A DNA stretch of 43,598 nucleotides from positions 1 to 43,598 of the forward strand of contig CAMYLA010000045.1 in the NCBI GenBank assembly GCA_947259095.1, given 5' to 3'. Below the pieces are notes generated by a model that saw only the letters and a list, made by a program, of their open reading frames with translations, was not told the origin of the DNA and did not search any database. The position numbers and the translations under genes are program-made. The number at the start of each line of letters is the position of its first letter. Position 1 is the stretch's first letter. Positions 35,436 to 43,598 of this stretch are shown here, piece by piece. This DNA comes from an uncultured Acidimicrobiaceae bacterium. Lineage in GTDB: Bacteria; Actinomycetota; Acidimicrobiia; Acidimicrobiales; SZUA-35.

Positions 35436-36779
35436 TTACTTCTCCTCGCCGGTGAGTAGCTCGGCAACGCGGAACGCCAGATCCAGCCCTTGCCTGGCGT
35501 TCAGCCGGGGATCACACATCGTCTCGTAGCGCCGGCCGAGGTCCTTGGCATGGACCTCCTCGGAGCCACCGAGACACTCGGTGACGTCGTCACCGGTCAA
35601 CTCCACATGGATGCCTCCGGGCCAGGTCCCGACGCTGCGGTGAGCCTGGAAGAATGCGCCGACCTCGGCCAACACGTCGTCGAAGTGGCGGGTCTTGTGG
35701 CCCGTCTCCGAGGTGAAGGTGTTGCCGTGCATCGGATCGCAGGCCCAGACCACGGGGTGACCGGTTGCCTTGACCGCCTCCAGGAGCGGTGGGAGGTTGT
35801 CGCCGACCGTCTTGGCCCCCATCCGCGAGATGAGGGTGAACCGACCCGGTTCGTGGTCCGGGTCGAGGGCGTCGCACAGGGCAAGGACCTGGTCGACGGT
35901 GGTGGCCGGCCCGATCTTGCAGCCGATGGGGTTCTTGACCCCCCGAAGGAACTCCACGTGGGCGCCGTCGAGCTGGCGGGTGCGCTCGCCGATCCACAGC
36001 ATATGGGCCGAGCAGTCGTACCACTCGCCGGTCAGGCTGTCCTCCCGTGTCAGCGCTTCCTCGTATTGCAGGATCAGCGCTTCGTGGCTGGTGAACAGCT
36101 CGGCCTCGTGGATCTCGCTGTGCTGCGATGACAGCCCGGTGGCCTCCATGAACCGCAGCGCACGATCGATCTCCGATGCCAGATTGGCGTAGCGTTGGCC
36201 CTGGCTGGAGCTGGCCACGAATTCCTGGTTCCAGGCCTGAACGCGGTGGAGGTCGGCGAACCCGCCCTTGGTGAAGGCCCGGAGCAGGTTGAGGGTGGAC
36301 GCCGACTGGTTGTAGGCCTGGACCAGGCGGTGGGGATCCGGTCGGCGGTCGCCCTCGGAGAATGGCATGTCGTTGACCATGTGGCCGAGGAACGAGGGGA
36401 GCTCGGTGCCGTCCACGGTCTCGGTCGGGTTCGAGCGGGGCTTTGCGAACTGCCCGGCGATCCGCCCGACCTTGATGGCCGGCACACCGGAGGAGTAGGT
36501 GAGGACCACAGCCATCTGCAGAATGACCCGGAGCTTGTCCCTGATGGCGTCGGCGTGGAAGCCGTCGAACGACTCAGCACAATCGCCGGCCTGGAGCAGG
36601 AATGCCTCGCCACGTGAGACGGCGGCGAGTTTGGCCTTCAAGTCCCGGGCTTCGCCGGCAAACACCAGGGGAGGGACTGAAGCCAGTTCTTTCTCGATCC
36701 GCTCCAGCTCCGCTCGATCGGGCCAAACCGGCTGGTGGGCGGCTGTTTTCGACCGCCAGGTTGCGGGGTTCCAAGTCAC
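35436..36779 (-). CDS. aroG: class II 3-deoxy-7-phosphoheptulonate (DAHP) synthase
   Basis: First enzyme of the shikimate pathway, joining PEP and erythrose 4-phosphate. From GTG 36779 the protein is 447 residues, usual for the plant/actinobacterial class II. The metal-binding Cys is at about residue 67 in QAGDCAESF. Further family motifs are CDPMHGNT, HVELTG and the final metal Asp in CDPRLNARQ. An open frame to 36887 would add 36 residues unlike the family; VTWNPATW is the expected start, with an AGAGGTGA stretch upstream. A TAAAAT -10 box is about 80 bases away. It is a single gene, convergent with the anti-sigma gene, with no chorismate mutase next to it. Confidence 0.94.
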   Translation of the reverse strand: MTWNPATWRSKTAAHQPVWPDRAELERIEKELASVPPLVFAGEARDLKAKLAAVSRGEAFLLQAGDCAESFDGFHADAIRDKLRVILQMAVVLTYSSGVPAIKVGRIAGQFAKPRSNPTETVDGTELPSFLGHMVNDMPFSEGDRRPDPHRLVQAYNQSASTLNLLRAFTKGGFADLHRVQAWNQEFVASSSQGQRYANLASEIDRALRFMEATGLSSQHSEIHEAELFTSHEALILQYEEALTREDSLTGEWYDCSAHMLWIGERTRQLDGAHVEFLRGVKNPIGCKIGPATTVDQVLALCDALDPDHEPGRFTLISRMGAKTVGDNLPPLLEAVKATGHPVVWACDPMHGNTFTSETGHKTRHFDDVLAEVGAFFQAHRSVGTWPGGIHVELTGDDVTECLGGSEEVHAKDLGRRYETMCDPRLNARQGLDLAFRVAELLTGEEK

Positions 36780-36859
36780 GGCTTCAGTGTCACCTCTCGT
36801 CTCGGGTCTGGCAAACGGATTTCGGTCTCCGGCGGCTCGGCAAAGCACGTTCGTCCGCC

Positions 36860-36865
36860 ATTTTA
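36860..36865 (-). promoter_or_regulatory. -10 box for DAHP synthase
   Basis: TAAAAT on the minus strand, the best -10 match in this gap, gives a leader of about 70-75 nt before GTG 36779. No strong -35. Confidence 0.4.
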
Positions 36866-36935
36866 GCGCTGGCCATCGGACGACCATCGATCACGCAACC
36901 GGCGTCGGTCTCATTGTCGTTGCAGGTGGGCGGCA

Positions 36936-36968
36936 AAAAAACGAGACCGGGGCCCACGTGGCCCCGGC
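36936..36968 (-). terminator. intrinsic terminator of the group 2/3 sigma factor gene
   Basis: On the minus strand a perfect 8-bp stem (CCGGGGCC with GGCCCCGG, 5-base loop) is followed after five bases by seven T. It begins 34 bases past the sigma stop. This is the clearest Rho-independent terminator in the window. Confidence 0.85.
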
Positions 36969-37001
36969 TGTTCGTTCTCGGTTTGCTGTGTGATACGGCG
37001 C

Positions 37002-37841
37002 CTAGGCGGCGTCGAAGTCGCTCATGACATCGCCGGCCTGGTCGCGAACGGCGCTGACGGCACGCTTCACCAGCCGGCGGGCGGCCTCCGCGGTCACGCC
37101 CAATTCCTCGCCAACCTCGCGGTAGCTACGCTTGCGGCCGTCGTTGAGGCCGAAGCGCTGCTCGACGGCGTACTTGGCCCGGGGGTCGAGGACCTCAAGC
37201 AGGCCGGTCACCATCGTCTCCTCGGCTTTGGCCATGACCTCGAACTCGGGACCGGGGGTTGCGTCGGGGAGGAGGTCGACCAGTTCGTTCGAGTCATCAT
37301 CGCCGATGGTGCGATCGAGCGAGGTGGGGGTGGTCAGTCGATGCAGACGTGCGTGCTCGTCGTCGAGCTCGTCGCCGTCGCCGGAGACCTGCCGCAAGGC
37401 GGCACGGAGGCTGGCCGACCGGTCGCCGGGGAGGCGGACCAGGCTGGCCTTCTGGTCGAGGGCCCGGCCGATGGCCTGGCGAATCCAGAAGGTGGCATAG
37501 GTGGAGAACTTGAATCCTTTGCGCCAATCGAACTTGTCGACGGCGTGCTCGAGGCCGAGGTTGCCCTCTTGGATCAGATCGAGCAGTTCCATCGACGGGG
37601 GGAGCGGGTAGCGGCGGGCGACGCTCACGACCAACCGGAGGTTGGCCCGGATGAAACGGTCCTTGGCGGCTGCAGCTGCTCGTACAGCGCGTCGGTTGGC
37701 GATCGAGCGGTCTCCGGCTTCGATCAGCTCCTGGGCTTCGCGGCCCTTTTCGATGGTTTGGCTAAGTTGCCGTTCCTCATCGGCCGTTAGGAGGGGGACC
37801 AGGCCGATCTCGTTTAGATATTGTCCTACAGAGTCACTCAT
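37002..37841 (-). CDS. sigma-70 family RNA polymerase sigma factor (group 2/3)
   Basis: A 279-residue sigma factor with region 1.2 (DSVGQYLNEIGLVPLLTADEE), full region 2 (LRLVVSVARRYPLPP, DLIQEGNLGLEHAVDKFDW, FSTYATFWIRQAIGRAL), a short region 3 and region 4 with helix-turn-helix near the end (SYREVGEELGVTAEAARR). It is close to RpoD in region 2 but lacks a long N-terminus, so it is a non-primary, general-stress-type factor rather than the housekeeping one. ATG 37841 has AAGAAG about 11 bases upstream. A clear terminator follows. It is divergent from nadD across 224 bases. Confidence 0.9.
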   Translation of the reverse strand: MSDSVGQYLNEIGLVPLLTADEERQLSQTIEKGREAQELIEAGDRSIANRRAVRAAAAAKDRFIRANLRLVVSVARRYPLPPSMELLDLIQEGNLGLEHAVDKFDWRKGFKFSTYATFWIRQAIGRALDQKASLVRLPGDRSASLRAALRQVSGDGDELDDEHARLHRLTTPTSLDRTIGDDDSNELVDLLPDATPGPEFEVMAKAEETMVTGLLEVLDPRAKYAVEQRFGLNDGRKRSYREVGEELGVTAEAARRLVKRAVSAVRDQAGDVMSDFDAA

Positions 37842-38031
37842 GGCGCGTGCTTCTTTATCAGTTGATTTGCGGGGGGTTGCGACGAGGGCGGGTGCCTATC
37901 GCTGGGACTTGCTAGGCTCGAACGTCCGGGACTATTCGGTTTGGTGGTTCCGATCTGAAATCTGTCCGGCTTTGTTGGGGAGCTCTACATGCCCAAACAC
38001 CTGTTTTAGTACGAACCTTCCTCGAGGGGAA

Positions 38032-38045
38032 GTGACATTCGTCAC
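38032..38045. promoter_or_regulatory. inverted repeat GTGAC-N4-GTCAC upstream of nadD
   Basis: Perfect 5-bp arms 20 bases before the chosen nadD start, in the divergent gap with the sigma gene. It may be an operator; the short arms make chance possible. Confidence 0.25.
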
Positions 38046-38065
38046 ACTAGGTGCTATTCCAAACT

Positions 38066-38686
38066 ATGTCCGATACACGAAACACACCGATGGGTAACAG
38101 CGGACCACGGCTTGGAATCCTGGGAGGAACCTTCGATCCTCCACATCTGGGGCACCTGATAGTAGCCGACCAGGTGCTTCATGCCCTGTCGCTCACCGAA
38201 GTGATCCTCGTCCCTGCCAACGACCCGTGGCAGAAAGTCGGCCGCAGAAAAATCACGCCGGCGGTCCAGCGGCTGGCAATGACAAGGGCCGCTGTGGGTG
38301 ATTCTGCTGGATTGTCGGTGTCGGGGGTCGAACTCGACATCGGTGGTCCGAGCTACACGTCGGTCACCCTCGACGCCCTTGCCGAGCAATGGGAAGCCGA
38401 CGAGTGGCTGGTGATCGTCGGCGCCGATGCCGCGGCCGGGCTCGACACCTGGCACAACACAGAACGTCTGCGGGAGCAGGCCACCATCGTGGTTGTGAAC
38501 CGCCCCGGCGCCGACTTCCAGCCGCCGACCGGCTGGAGTTGGGAGCTGGTGGAGATCCCGTCAATCGCCATCTCCGGTACCGGCCTTCGACGTCGGGTGG
38601 CCCAGGGTGGTTCGATCCGGTTCCTGACGCCGGAACCGGTGATCGACCACATCATGGAATGGAACCTCTATCGTGATGACGGTTGA
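38066..38686 (+). CDS. nadD: nicotinate-nucleotide adenylyltransferase
   Basis: Makes nicotinate adenine dinucleotide from NaMN and ATP in NAD synthesis. From ATG 38066 the product is 206 residues, with the nucleotidyl-transferase motif GGTFDPPHLGH (H27-x-G-H30) and the C-terminal ISGTGLRRR. Other possible starts are GTG 38051 and ATG 38090; the Gly-rich first strand begins at residue 16, so all three keep the fold. It heads nadD / LytR_C protein / rsfS, an order common in actinobacteria. Confidence 0.92.
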   Translation: MSDTRNTPMGNSGPRLGILGGTFDPPHLGHLIVADQVLHALSLTEVILVPANDPWQKVGRRKITPAVQRLAMTRAAVGDSAGLSVSGVELDIGGPSYTSVTLDALAEQWEADEWLVIVGADAAAGLDTWHNTERLREQATIVVVNRPGADFQPPTGWSWELVEIPSIAISGTGLRRRVAQGGSIRFLTPEPVIDHIMEWNLYRDDG

Positions 38687-39792
38687 GACGGTTTGCCGCC
38701 CATCTCATGCAACCACGTCGGTTCTTCATCGTGTTTGTTGCTGCAGAGCTCCTTTTGGCGATGTCGATTCCCTTCCTCGCCATCCAGGGCTACCACACCC
38801 TGCTGGAATCTCGGGCCGGTAGGTTCGTCCAGGAGCCCACCCGCGCTGAGCCGGGATGGCGGGCCTTCGTCGATCCCACGCCGGTGATCGGCATCGCCGA
38901 GGTCGACCGAGGTCGAGTCACCGGGGTGGCGCTGTTGATCCACCATCTGGAGGTTCGTTCGGCAGCCACGGTCGTGCTCGTTCCGGGGTCGCTGGAGCTT
39001 GACGGGGCCATGCTGGCCGACCGGCCCCCGGCCGATGCGGTTGCCGCGGTCGGGGCGACGTTGCGCTTGTCCGTCGATCGCACCGAGGTGATGGACGACG
39101 ATGGTTGGCAGACCCTCCTCGGCGACCAGCGGTACCCGCTGGACAGCCCCGACCCGGTGCCAGACGAGGCCGGCGACCTGCTGTTCGCCGTTGGTCAGGT
39201 CAGCGTCGGTGGCGACAACGCCGCCCCGTTTCTGGGCCGCCCGGCCGCAGGCGCGGTTCCCATCTCGGTCCGGCCCCGCAGACATCTCTTCTGGAACGCA
39301 CTGCTCGAGACCCCACCGGCCACGTCGAGCGCACTTGCCGGCGATCTCCGGGCGGTCGGGAACGCCGCAGTGCAGGTGGTCGATCTGCCCCTCACCCAAC
39401 TGGAGCCGGTGGCATTGATCGATGGCCCGGCCGCCGAATCACTCATCCGCGATGTTGTGGCCTACCCGGCCGGTTCGGTGCCCGGTGAACGGCTCCAGGT
39501 CCGGGTACTCGATCGGACCGGTGCCGCCGACCTCGAGGGCATCGCCGCCGCCGTCGCAGCCCAGGGCATGGAGGTGATCGAGATCGGCAACGCCATGCCG
39601 TTCGATGGCGGTGACACCCAGGTGATCGCCCCGGTCGGCCTGGTGGCGGCGGGCGAACCCTTGCCGGACCAGGTCCGGGACCTCAGCCGATCGGTCGGGT
39701 CCTCGGACGTCATCGTCGACAACGACGCGACCGACGACCTCGTGGTGACCGTTGTCATAGGTCGGAATTTCGACTTGGCAAATCTCTCCTGA
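38683..39792 (+). CDS. LytR_C-domain envelope protein
   Basis: A 369-residue protein with one N-terminal membrane helix (about 14-34) and a large outer part. The C-terminal 90 residues match the LytR_C domain (LQVRVLDRTGAADLEGIAAA, DDLVVTVVIGRNF). The middle region has stretches that faintly recall a LytR-CpsA-Psr domain (ATVVLVPGSLEL, VDRTEVMDDDGWQTLLG) but lacks the Arg/Asp signature of active LCP ligases, so catalysis is unlikely. TTG 38683 overlaps the nadD stop by 4 bases; ATG 38707 is an alternative just before the membrane helix. It probably acts at the cell wall. Confidence 0.72.
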   Translation: MRRFAAHLMQPRRFFIVFVAAELLLAMSIPFLAIQGYHTLLESRAGRFVQEPTRAEPGWRAFVDPTPVIGIAEVDRGRVTGVALLIHHLEVRSAATVVLVPGSLELDGAMLADRPPADAVAAVGATLRLSVDRTEVMDDDGWQTLLGDQRYPLDSPDPVPDEAGDLLFAVGQVSVGGDNAAPFLGRPAAGAVPISVRPRRHLFWNALLETPPATSSALAGDLRAVGNAAVQVVDLPLTQLEPVALIDGPAAESLIRDVVAYPAGSVPGERLQVRVLDRTGAADLEGIAAAVAAQGMEVIEIGNAMPFDGGDTQVIAPVGLVAAGEPLPDQVRDLSRSVGSSDVIVDNDATDDLVVTVVIGRNFDLANLS

Positions 39793-39801
39793 GCCACTTT
39801 C

Positions 39802-40323
39802 ATGGTGATGAGACACCGGTGGCGACACAGCGGCCGGCACAACCGCCGCATACTGCGGGCTGCGAGTCGATTCGTCGGAGCCCGGTGCCGCCGAGATGAA
39901 CGACGGGAGCACACCCTGAACGCAGCAACAGCGCAGCCATCCGATGAACCGCACGAGCGGCAACCGGTCGAGGACGACGAACTCGTCTCCTGGGTTCGGG
40001 TGGCATGCGAGGCGGCCGAGGCGAAACTCGGCCAGCGGACCGATGCCTTCTATGTCGGTGGTGTGCTGGCCATCACCGACTGGTTCGTCGTCACGTCAGG
40101 GCGGAACAACCGGCAGGTCCGCGCCATCGTGGATGCGGTGGAGGAGGCCATCACGATCGCCGGCGGCCCGAAGCCGACCCGGATCGAGGGTCGCGATACC
40201 TTCAGCTGGGTGTTGATGGACTACGGCTTCCTGGTGGTGCACGTTTTCACCGAGGAGGCTCGGGAGCACTACGACCTCGAGCGGCTGTGGCGGGACGTCC
40301 CCCGCTTGGACAAGATCGCCTGA
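39802..40323 (+). CDS. rsfS: ribosomal silencing factor RsfS
   Basis: Binds L14 on the 50S subunit and blocks subunit joining when nutrients are low. The conserved core (LAITDWFVVTSGRNNRQVRAI, RIEGRDTFSWVLMDYGFLVVHVF, HYDLERLW) is complete. The only ATG/GTG codons before the core are at 39802-39810, which give a 173-residue protein with an Arg-rich first 38 residues unlike the family and no ribosome site. A CTG at 39916 is in frame with GGGAG six bases upstream and would give 135 residues, close to the family size. The true start may therefore be the CTG. It follows the LytR_C gene by 9 bases. Confidence 0.88.
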   Translation: MVMRHRWRHSGRHNRRILRAASRFVGARCRRDERREHTLNAATAQPSDEPHERQPVEDDELVSWVRVACEAAEAKLGQRTDAFYVGGVLAITDWFVVTSGRNNRQVRAIVDAVEEAITIAGGPKPTRIEGRDTFSWVLMDYGFLVVHVFTEEAREHYDLERLWRDVPRLDKIA

Positions 40324-40353
40324 CCGATCGGCGCTCCTCGGGGCGCGGTTGAT

Positions 40354-40398
40354 CGTCAGGGCAGTGCCTGCCCGCCCGCTGGGTGCGGCCCGCTGACG
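40354..40398 (+). terminator. nested inverted repeats after rsfS
   Basis: An inner hairpin GGGCAG-TGC-CTGCCC (40359-40373) lies within outer arms CGTCAG (40354-40359) and CTGACG (40393-40398). It is placed 30 bases after the rsfS stop and before the leuS promoter, which suits a terminator, though there is no U-tract. Confidence 0.4.
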
Positions 40399-40455
40399 GT
40401 CGGCCCACGGATGTCGGTCGAATGGTATTCCCATCGGGGCGCCACATCGGCGGCA

Positions 40456-40461
40456 TAGAAT
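40456..40461 (+). promoter_or_regulatory. -10 box for leaderless leuS
   Basis: TAGAAT ends 6 bases before GTG 40468; no Shine-Dalgarno. A leaderless message leaves no room for a T-box leader on this synthetase gene. Confidence 0.55.
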
Positions 40462-40467
40462 CGTGCG

Positions 40468-43296
40468 GTGAGCGAAGACCACCAAGACACACCACCCCAC
40501 CGCTACAACGCCGCGTTGGCAGACCGAATCGAAACCGAGTGGCAGGGGTCGTGGAAGGCCGCCGGGACCTATCACACCCCGAACCCCGCCGGACCGCTCA
40601 CCGAAGGTCCGATCGACGGTCCGGCCGACCTTGCCGACCGACCGAAGCTGTTCATCATGGACATGTTCCCGTATCCGTCGGGCGCCGGTCTTCACGTCGG
40701 TCATCCATTGGGCTATATCGGCACCGACGTCTATGCCCGCTTCAAGCGGATGACCGGCTACAACGTGCTGCACACGATGGGCTACGACGCGTTCGGGCTC
40801 CCGGCCGAGGAGCACGCCCGTCAGACCGGCCAGCACCCTCGGGTGAACACCGAGGCCAACATCGCGAACATGAGTCGGCAGCTGGCGAGGCTCGGCCTCG
40901 GTCACGACGACCGCCGGGCCATCGCCACCACCGACGAGTCCTACTATCGGTGGACCCAGTGGATCTTCCTGCAGATCTTCAACAGCTGGTTCGACGAATC
41001 GCTGGGCAAGGCCCGCCCCATCGATGAGCTGGTTGCCCAGTTCGCCGACGGCGGGCGCCAAACGCCGGACGGTCGGCCGTGGTCCGAGCTGAGCTCCGGT
41101 GAGCGGCTGGACATCCTCGACGATCATCGCCTGGCCTATGTCTCGGAAGCGCCGGTCAACTGGTGCCCGGCTCTCGGCACGGTGCTGGCAAACGAGGAGG
41201 TCACCGCCGAGGGGCTGAGCGATCGGGGCAACCATCCGGTCTACCGCCGGCCCCTGAAGCAATGGATGATGCGGATCACCGCATACGCCGACCGCCTGCT
41301 CGACGATCTGGACCTGCTCGACTGGACCGACAGCATCAAGACGATGCAGCGGAACTGGATCGGTCGGTCCGAGGGGGCGACGGTCGACTTCCCGGTTGCC
41401 GGCGGCCCCGGTTCGATCGAGGTCTTCACCACCAGGCCGGACACCCTGTTCGGGGCCACCTACATGGTGCTGGCCCCCGAGCATCCGCTGGTCGATCACC
41501 TGACCACCGCCACCTGGCCGGACGGCGTCGCCCCGAGCTGGACCGGGGGTGCTGCAACCCCGGCCGAGGCGGTGGCCGTCTACCGGCGCCGGGCATCGAC
41601 CCAAAGCGACCTGGCCCGGCAGGAGAACAAGGACAAGACCGGGGTCTTCACCGGGTCCCATGCCGTCAACCCGGTGAACGGCAAGGAGATACCGGTCTTC
41701 ATCGCCGACTATGTCCTGATGGGCTACGGCACCGGGGCCATCATGGCCGTGCCGGGCCAGGACGAGCGGGACTGGGAGTTCGCCGAGATCTTCGACCTCG
41801 AGATCATCAGAACCGTGCAGCCACCGGACGACTTCGACGGTGAGGCCTACATCGGTGAGGGCCCGGCCATCAACTCGGACTTCCTCGATGGGATGCTGGT
41901 CGACGAGGCCAAAACGGCGATCATCGCCAGGCTGGAGCAGGACGGCGCCGGTCAGGGAACGGTCACCACGAAGTTGCGGGACTGGCTGTTCGCCCGCCAG
42001 CGGTACTGGGGCGAACCGATTCCCATCGTGTTCGACCAATCGGGCCACGCCCGGGCCGTCCCAGACGAGGAGCTGCCGGTGACCCTGCCCGAGCTGATTG
42101 ACTGGGCGCCACGGGAGCTGGGCGAGGACTCCGAACCCGAACCGCCGCTCGGTCGGGCAACCGACTGGGCCGAGGTCGAGCTGGACGTCGGTGACGGTCC
42201 GGCAACCTATCGCCGCGACCTCAACACCATGCCCCAGTGGGCCGGTTCGTGCTGGTACTACCTGCGCTACATCGACCCCATCAGCGACGACGTGATCGCC
42301 AATCCGGTGGCCGAGCGATACTGGATGTGTGGCGAGGGGGAGCCGTCCGAGGGCGGTGTCGACCTGTACGTCGGCGGCGTTGAGCACGCCGTGCTCCACC
42401 TCCTGTACAGCCGGTTCTGGCACAAGGTGCTTTTCGATCTGGGTCATGTCAGTACGCCGGAGCCGTTCAAGCGGCTGATCAACCAGGGCTACATCCAGGC
42501 CTACGCCTACATCGACGAGCGGGGCATGTACGTCGAGGCCGCCGATGTGGCCGAAACCGACGGCGGCTTCAGCTACAACGGGAGTCCGGTCGAACGGCAG
42601 TACGGCAAGATGGGCAAGTCGTTGAAGAACTCGGTGACGCCCGATGACATGTACCAGACCTACGGCGCCGACACGTTGCGGCTCTACGAGATGTTCATGG
42701 GGCCGATCGATCAGGACCGGCCGTGGGAGACGAAGTCGGTGATCGGGTCGCACCGGCTCCTGCAGCGGGTGTGGCGGAATCTGGTCGACGAGGAGTCGGG
42801 GAAGCTGGCCGTCTCGGACGAGCCCCCCACCGACGAGTTGCGGCGGCTGCTGCACAAGACGATCGATGCGGTTCGTTCCGACATGGATCAGCTGAGCTTC
42901 AACACCGCCATCGCCCGCATCACCGAGCTCAACAACGAGCTGACCAAGATCGACGGACCAACGCCACGTGAGGTGGCCGATTCGCTGGTCCGCATGCTGT
43001 CGCCACTGGTGCCCCACATCGCGGAGGAACTCTGGAGTCGGCTCGGGGGTGCGGGGTCGGTGGTCTACGCCCAGTTCCCGGTGGCCGACGAGGTGCTGCT
43101 TGTCGACGACGAGATCGAGATCCCGGTTCAGATCAAGGGCAAGATCCGGTCCCGAATCATGGTGCCGGCGGGCGCTGACGAGGCGGCCCTCGAGGCTGCA
43201 TCGCTGGCCGACACCCGAATCCAGGAGCTGCTCGCCGGCGCCGAGGTCCGCAAGGTCATCGTCGTCCCCGGTCGCCTGGTCAACATCATCGCCTGA
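40468..43296 (+). CDS. leuS: leucyl-tRNA synthetase
   Basis: Class I synthetase charging tRNA-Leu. The 942 residues include HVGH at 76-79 (HIGH motif), the CP1 editing domain with [11 protein letters not shown] and [11 protein letters not shown], and KMGKS at 714-718 (KMSKS motif). The anticodon-binding and C-terminal tRNA-contact domains follow. Length is closer to the long actinobacterial form than to E. coli LeuS, with inserts such as the segment after [11 protein letters not shown]. The GTG start is supported by the TAGAAT box six bases upstream. A terminator-like hairpin follows, then tRNA-Ala. Confidence 0.96.
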   Translation: MSEDHQDTPPHRYNAALADRIETEWQGSWKAAGTYHTPNPAGPLTEGPIDGPADLADRPKLFIMDMFPYPSGAGLHVGHPLGYIGTDVYARFKRMTGYNVLHTMGYDAFGLPAEEHARQTGQHPRVNTEANIANMSRQLARLGLGHDDRRAIATTDESYYRWTQWIFLQIFNSWFDESLGKARPIDELVAQFADGGRQTPDGRPWSELSSGERLDILDDHRLAYVSEAPVNWCPALGTVLANEEVTAEGLSDRGNHPVYRRPLKQWMMRITAYADRLLDDLDLLDWTDSIKTMQRNWIGRSEGATVDFPVAGGPGSIEVFTTRPDTLFGATYMVLAPEHPLVDHLTTATWPDGVAPSWTGGAATPAEAVAVYRRRASTQSDLARQENKDKTGVFTGSHAVNPVNGKEIPVFIADYVLMGYGTGAIMAVPGQDERDWEFAEIFDLEIIRTVQPPDDFDGEAYIGEGPAINSDFLDGMLVDEAKTAIIARLEQDGAGQGTVTTKLRDWLFARQRYWGEPIPIVFDQSGHARAVPDEELPVTLPELIDWAPRELGEDSEPEPPLGRATDWAEVELDVGDGPATYRRDLNTMPQWAGSCWYYLRYIDPISDDVIANPVAERYWMCGEGEPSEGGVDLYVGGVEHAVLHLLYSRFWHKVLFDLGHVSTPEPFKRLINQGYIQAYAYIDERGMYVEAADVAETDGGFSYNGSPVERQYGKMGKSLKNSVTPDDMYQTYGADTLRLYEMFMGPIDQDRPWETKSVIGSHRLLQRVWRNLVDEESGKLAVSDEPPTDELRRLLHKTIDAVRSDMDQLSFNTAIARITELNNELTKIDGPTPREVADSLVRMLSPLVPHIAEELWSRLGGAGSVVYAQFPVADEVLLVDDEIEIPVQIKGKIRSRIMVPAGADEAALEAASLADTRIQELLAGAEVRKVIVVPGRLVNIIA

Positions 43297-43307
43297 CGGG
43301 AGCACGC

Positions 43308-43324
43308 TCGGGGCAAAACCCCGA
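43308..43324 (+). terminator. hairpin after leuS
   Basis: TCGGGG-CAAAA-CCCCGA, a perfect 6-bp stem 11 bases past the leuS stop. No long U-tract follows. Confidence 0.5.
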
Positions 43325-43344
43325 TCATGCGTGTCGCCCCCGTT

Positions 43345-43369
43345 GGAGACTTGGTAGGATCAAGTCTCC
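43345..43369. promoter_or_regulatory. 8-bp inverted repeat enclosing the tRNA-Ala -10 box
   Basis: GGAGACTT-N9-AAGTCTCC is perfect, and its 9-base centre holds TAGGAT (43355-43360), the likely -10 of the tRNA gene. The expected transcription start (near 43367) falls in the right arm. It looks like an operator or a site controlling promoter opening. Confidence 0.5.
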
Positions 43370-43373
43370 CCTC

Positions 43374-43446
43374 GGGGCTATAGCTCAGTTGGTAGAGCGC
43401 TTCCATGGCATGGAAGAGGTCTGGAGTTCAATTCTCCATAGCTCCA
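43374..43446 (+). tRNA. tRNA-Ala (anticodon GGC)
   Basis: Full 73-nt cloverleaf: acceptor GGGGCTA/TAGCTCC with one G-U pair, D stem GCTC/GAGC, anticodon stem CTTCC/GGAAG with loop ATGGCAT (anticodon GGC), T arm TGGAG-TTCAATT-CTCCA and discriminator A. CCA is not encoded. The last 152 bases of the window beyond it show no gene I can support. Confidence 0.95.
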
Positions 43447-43598
43447 CGTTTGCCCTTGTCAGAGGCTATGTCCCGGCCTCCTGGGGCATGGCGTTGGTCG
43501 ACCGAAAGCACAGTCGGGTGTGGCCTGACAGTCATAAGGTCGGCGGCGGTGCCAGCCTCTGCTCCGAGCAGCTCCCTCAGGACAGACTCGGCGACGAA

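Noticed and set aside
36780..36935. Search for a tryptophan/phenylalanine leader peptide or attenuator before DAHP synthase
   Set aside because: No short frame rich in aromatic codons followed by a terminator was found; the nearby terminator belongs to the sigma gene upstream.
40096..43305. A 1069-codon minus-strand frame opposite rsfS and leuS
   Set aside because: It is the complement of the strongly supported leuS gene and has a repetitive Val/Gly/Asp/Leu composition typical of antisense frames.
43447..43598. A minus-strand open stretch from the window edge to the tRNA-Ala gene, considered as the end of a gene or an integrated element at the tRNA
   Set aside because: About 56 codons with no recognisable motif, running about 20 bases into the tRNA. 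There is no repeat of the tRNA 3' end or integrase within the window to support integration.

Overview
The window is high-GC, almost fully coding DNA of an actinobacterium. It is most likely from class Acidimicrobiia or a close relative; that rank is inference. Support comes from a class II DAHP synthase, mycothiol-type MDMPI enzymes, Flp/TadE pseudopilins, an RskA-type anti-sigma factor, the tig-clpP-clpX order and the rodA / radical SAM / DUF2344 / rne / rplU / rpmA / obgE / proB order. Both tRNA genes lack an encoded CCA. A recurring sign is a TANNNT -10 box only 6-8 bases before an ATG or GTG with no Shine-Dalgarno, which points to frequent leaderless transcripts. No rRNA, CRISPR array, phage or insertion sequence was seen.

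Layout. 1-4700 is accessory: an intact MDMPI-family gene, a decayed second copy, a 954-residue HExxH protein with a CARDB-like domain, and a small membrane ORF resembling a PAP2 fragment. 4712-9826 holds tRNA-Pro(TGG), trigger factor, clpP, clpX and folC. 9867-13150 is a leftward cassette of an Flp pilin, two TadE-like and one TadG-like protein, with no Tad assembly machinery. 13288-13519 is a broken ndk. 13677-19455 is the rod-shape cluster mreB-mreC-mreD-PBP2-rodA. 19548-27429 carries a B12-binding radical SAM protein, a DUF2344 protein, RNase E/G, L21, L27, ObgE and ProB.

27505-34010 is the most unusual region. A leftward unit, AAA+ (CbbX/SpoVK type) then MurJ then PspA/IM30, is joined by two 4-base ATGA overlaps. 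It is divergent from a MoxR AAA+ plus VWA pair. PspA belongs to the ESCRT-III superfamily, so an AAA+ ATPase, a lipid II flippase and a membrane-remodelling protein made as one coupled unit may be a cell-envelope module not described in this form.

34151-43598 has an ECF sigma / RskA-like anti-sigma pair, class II DAHP synthase, a group 2/3 sigma-70 factor with a clear intrinsic terminator, nadD, a LytR_C-domain protein, rsfS, leuS and tRNA-Ala(GGC). The housekeeping genes cover protein folding and turnover, wall elongation, ribosome maturation and RNA decay, with cofactor and aromatic synthesis. Three sets of remnants (MDMPI copy, PAP2-like ORF, ndk) show gene decay at several places.
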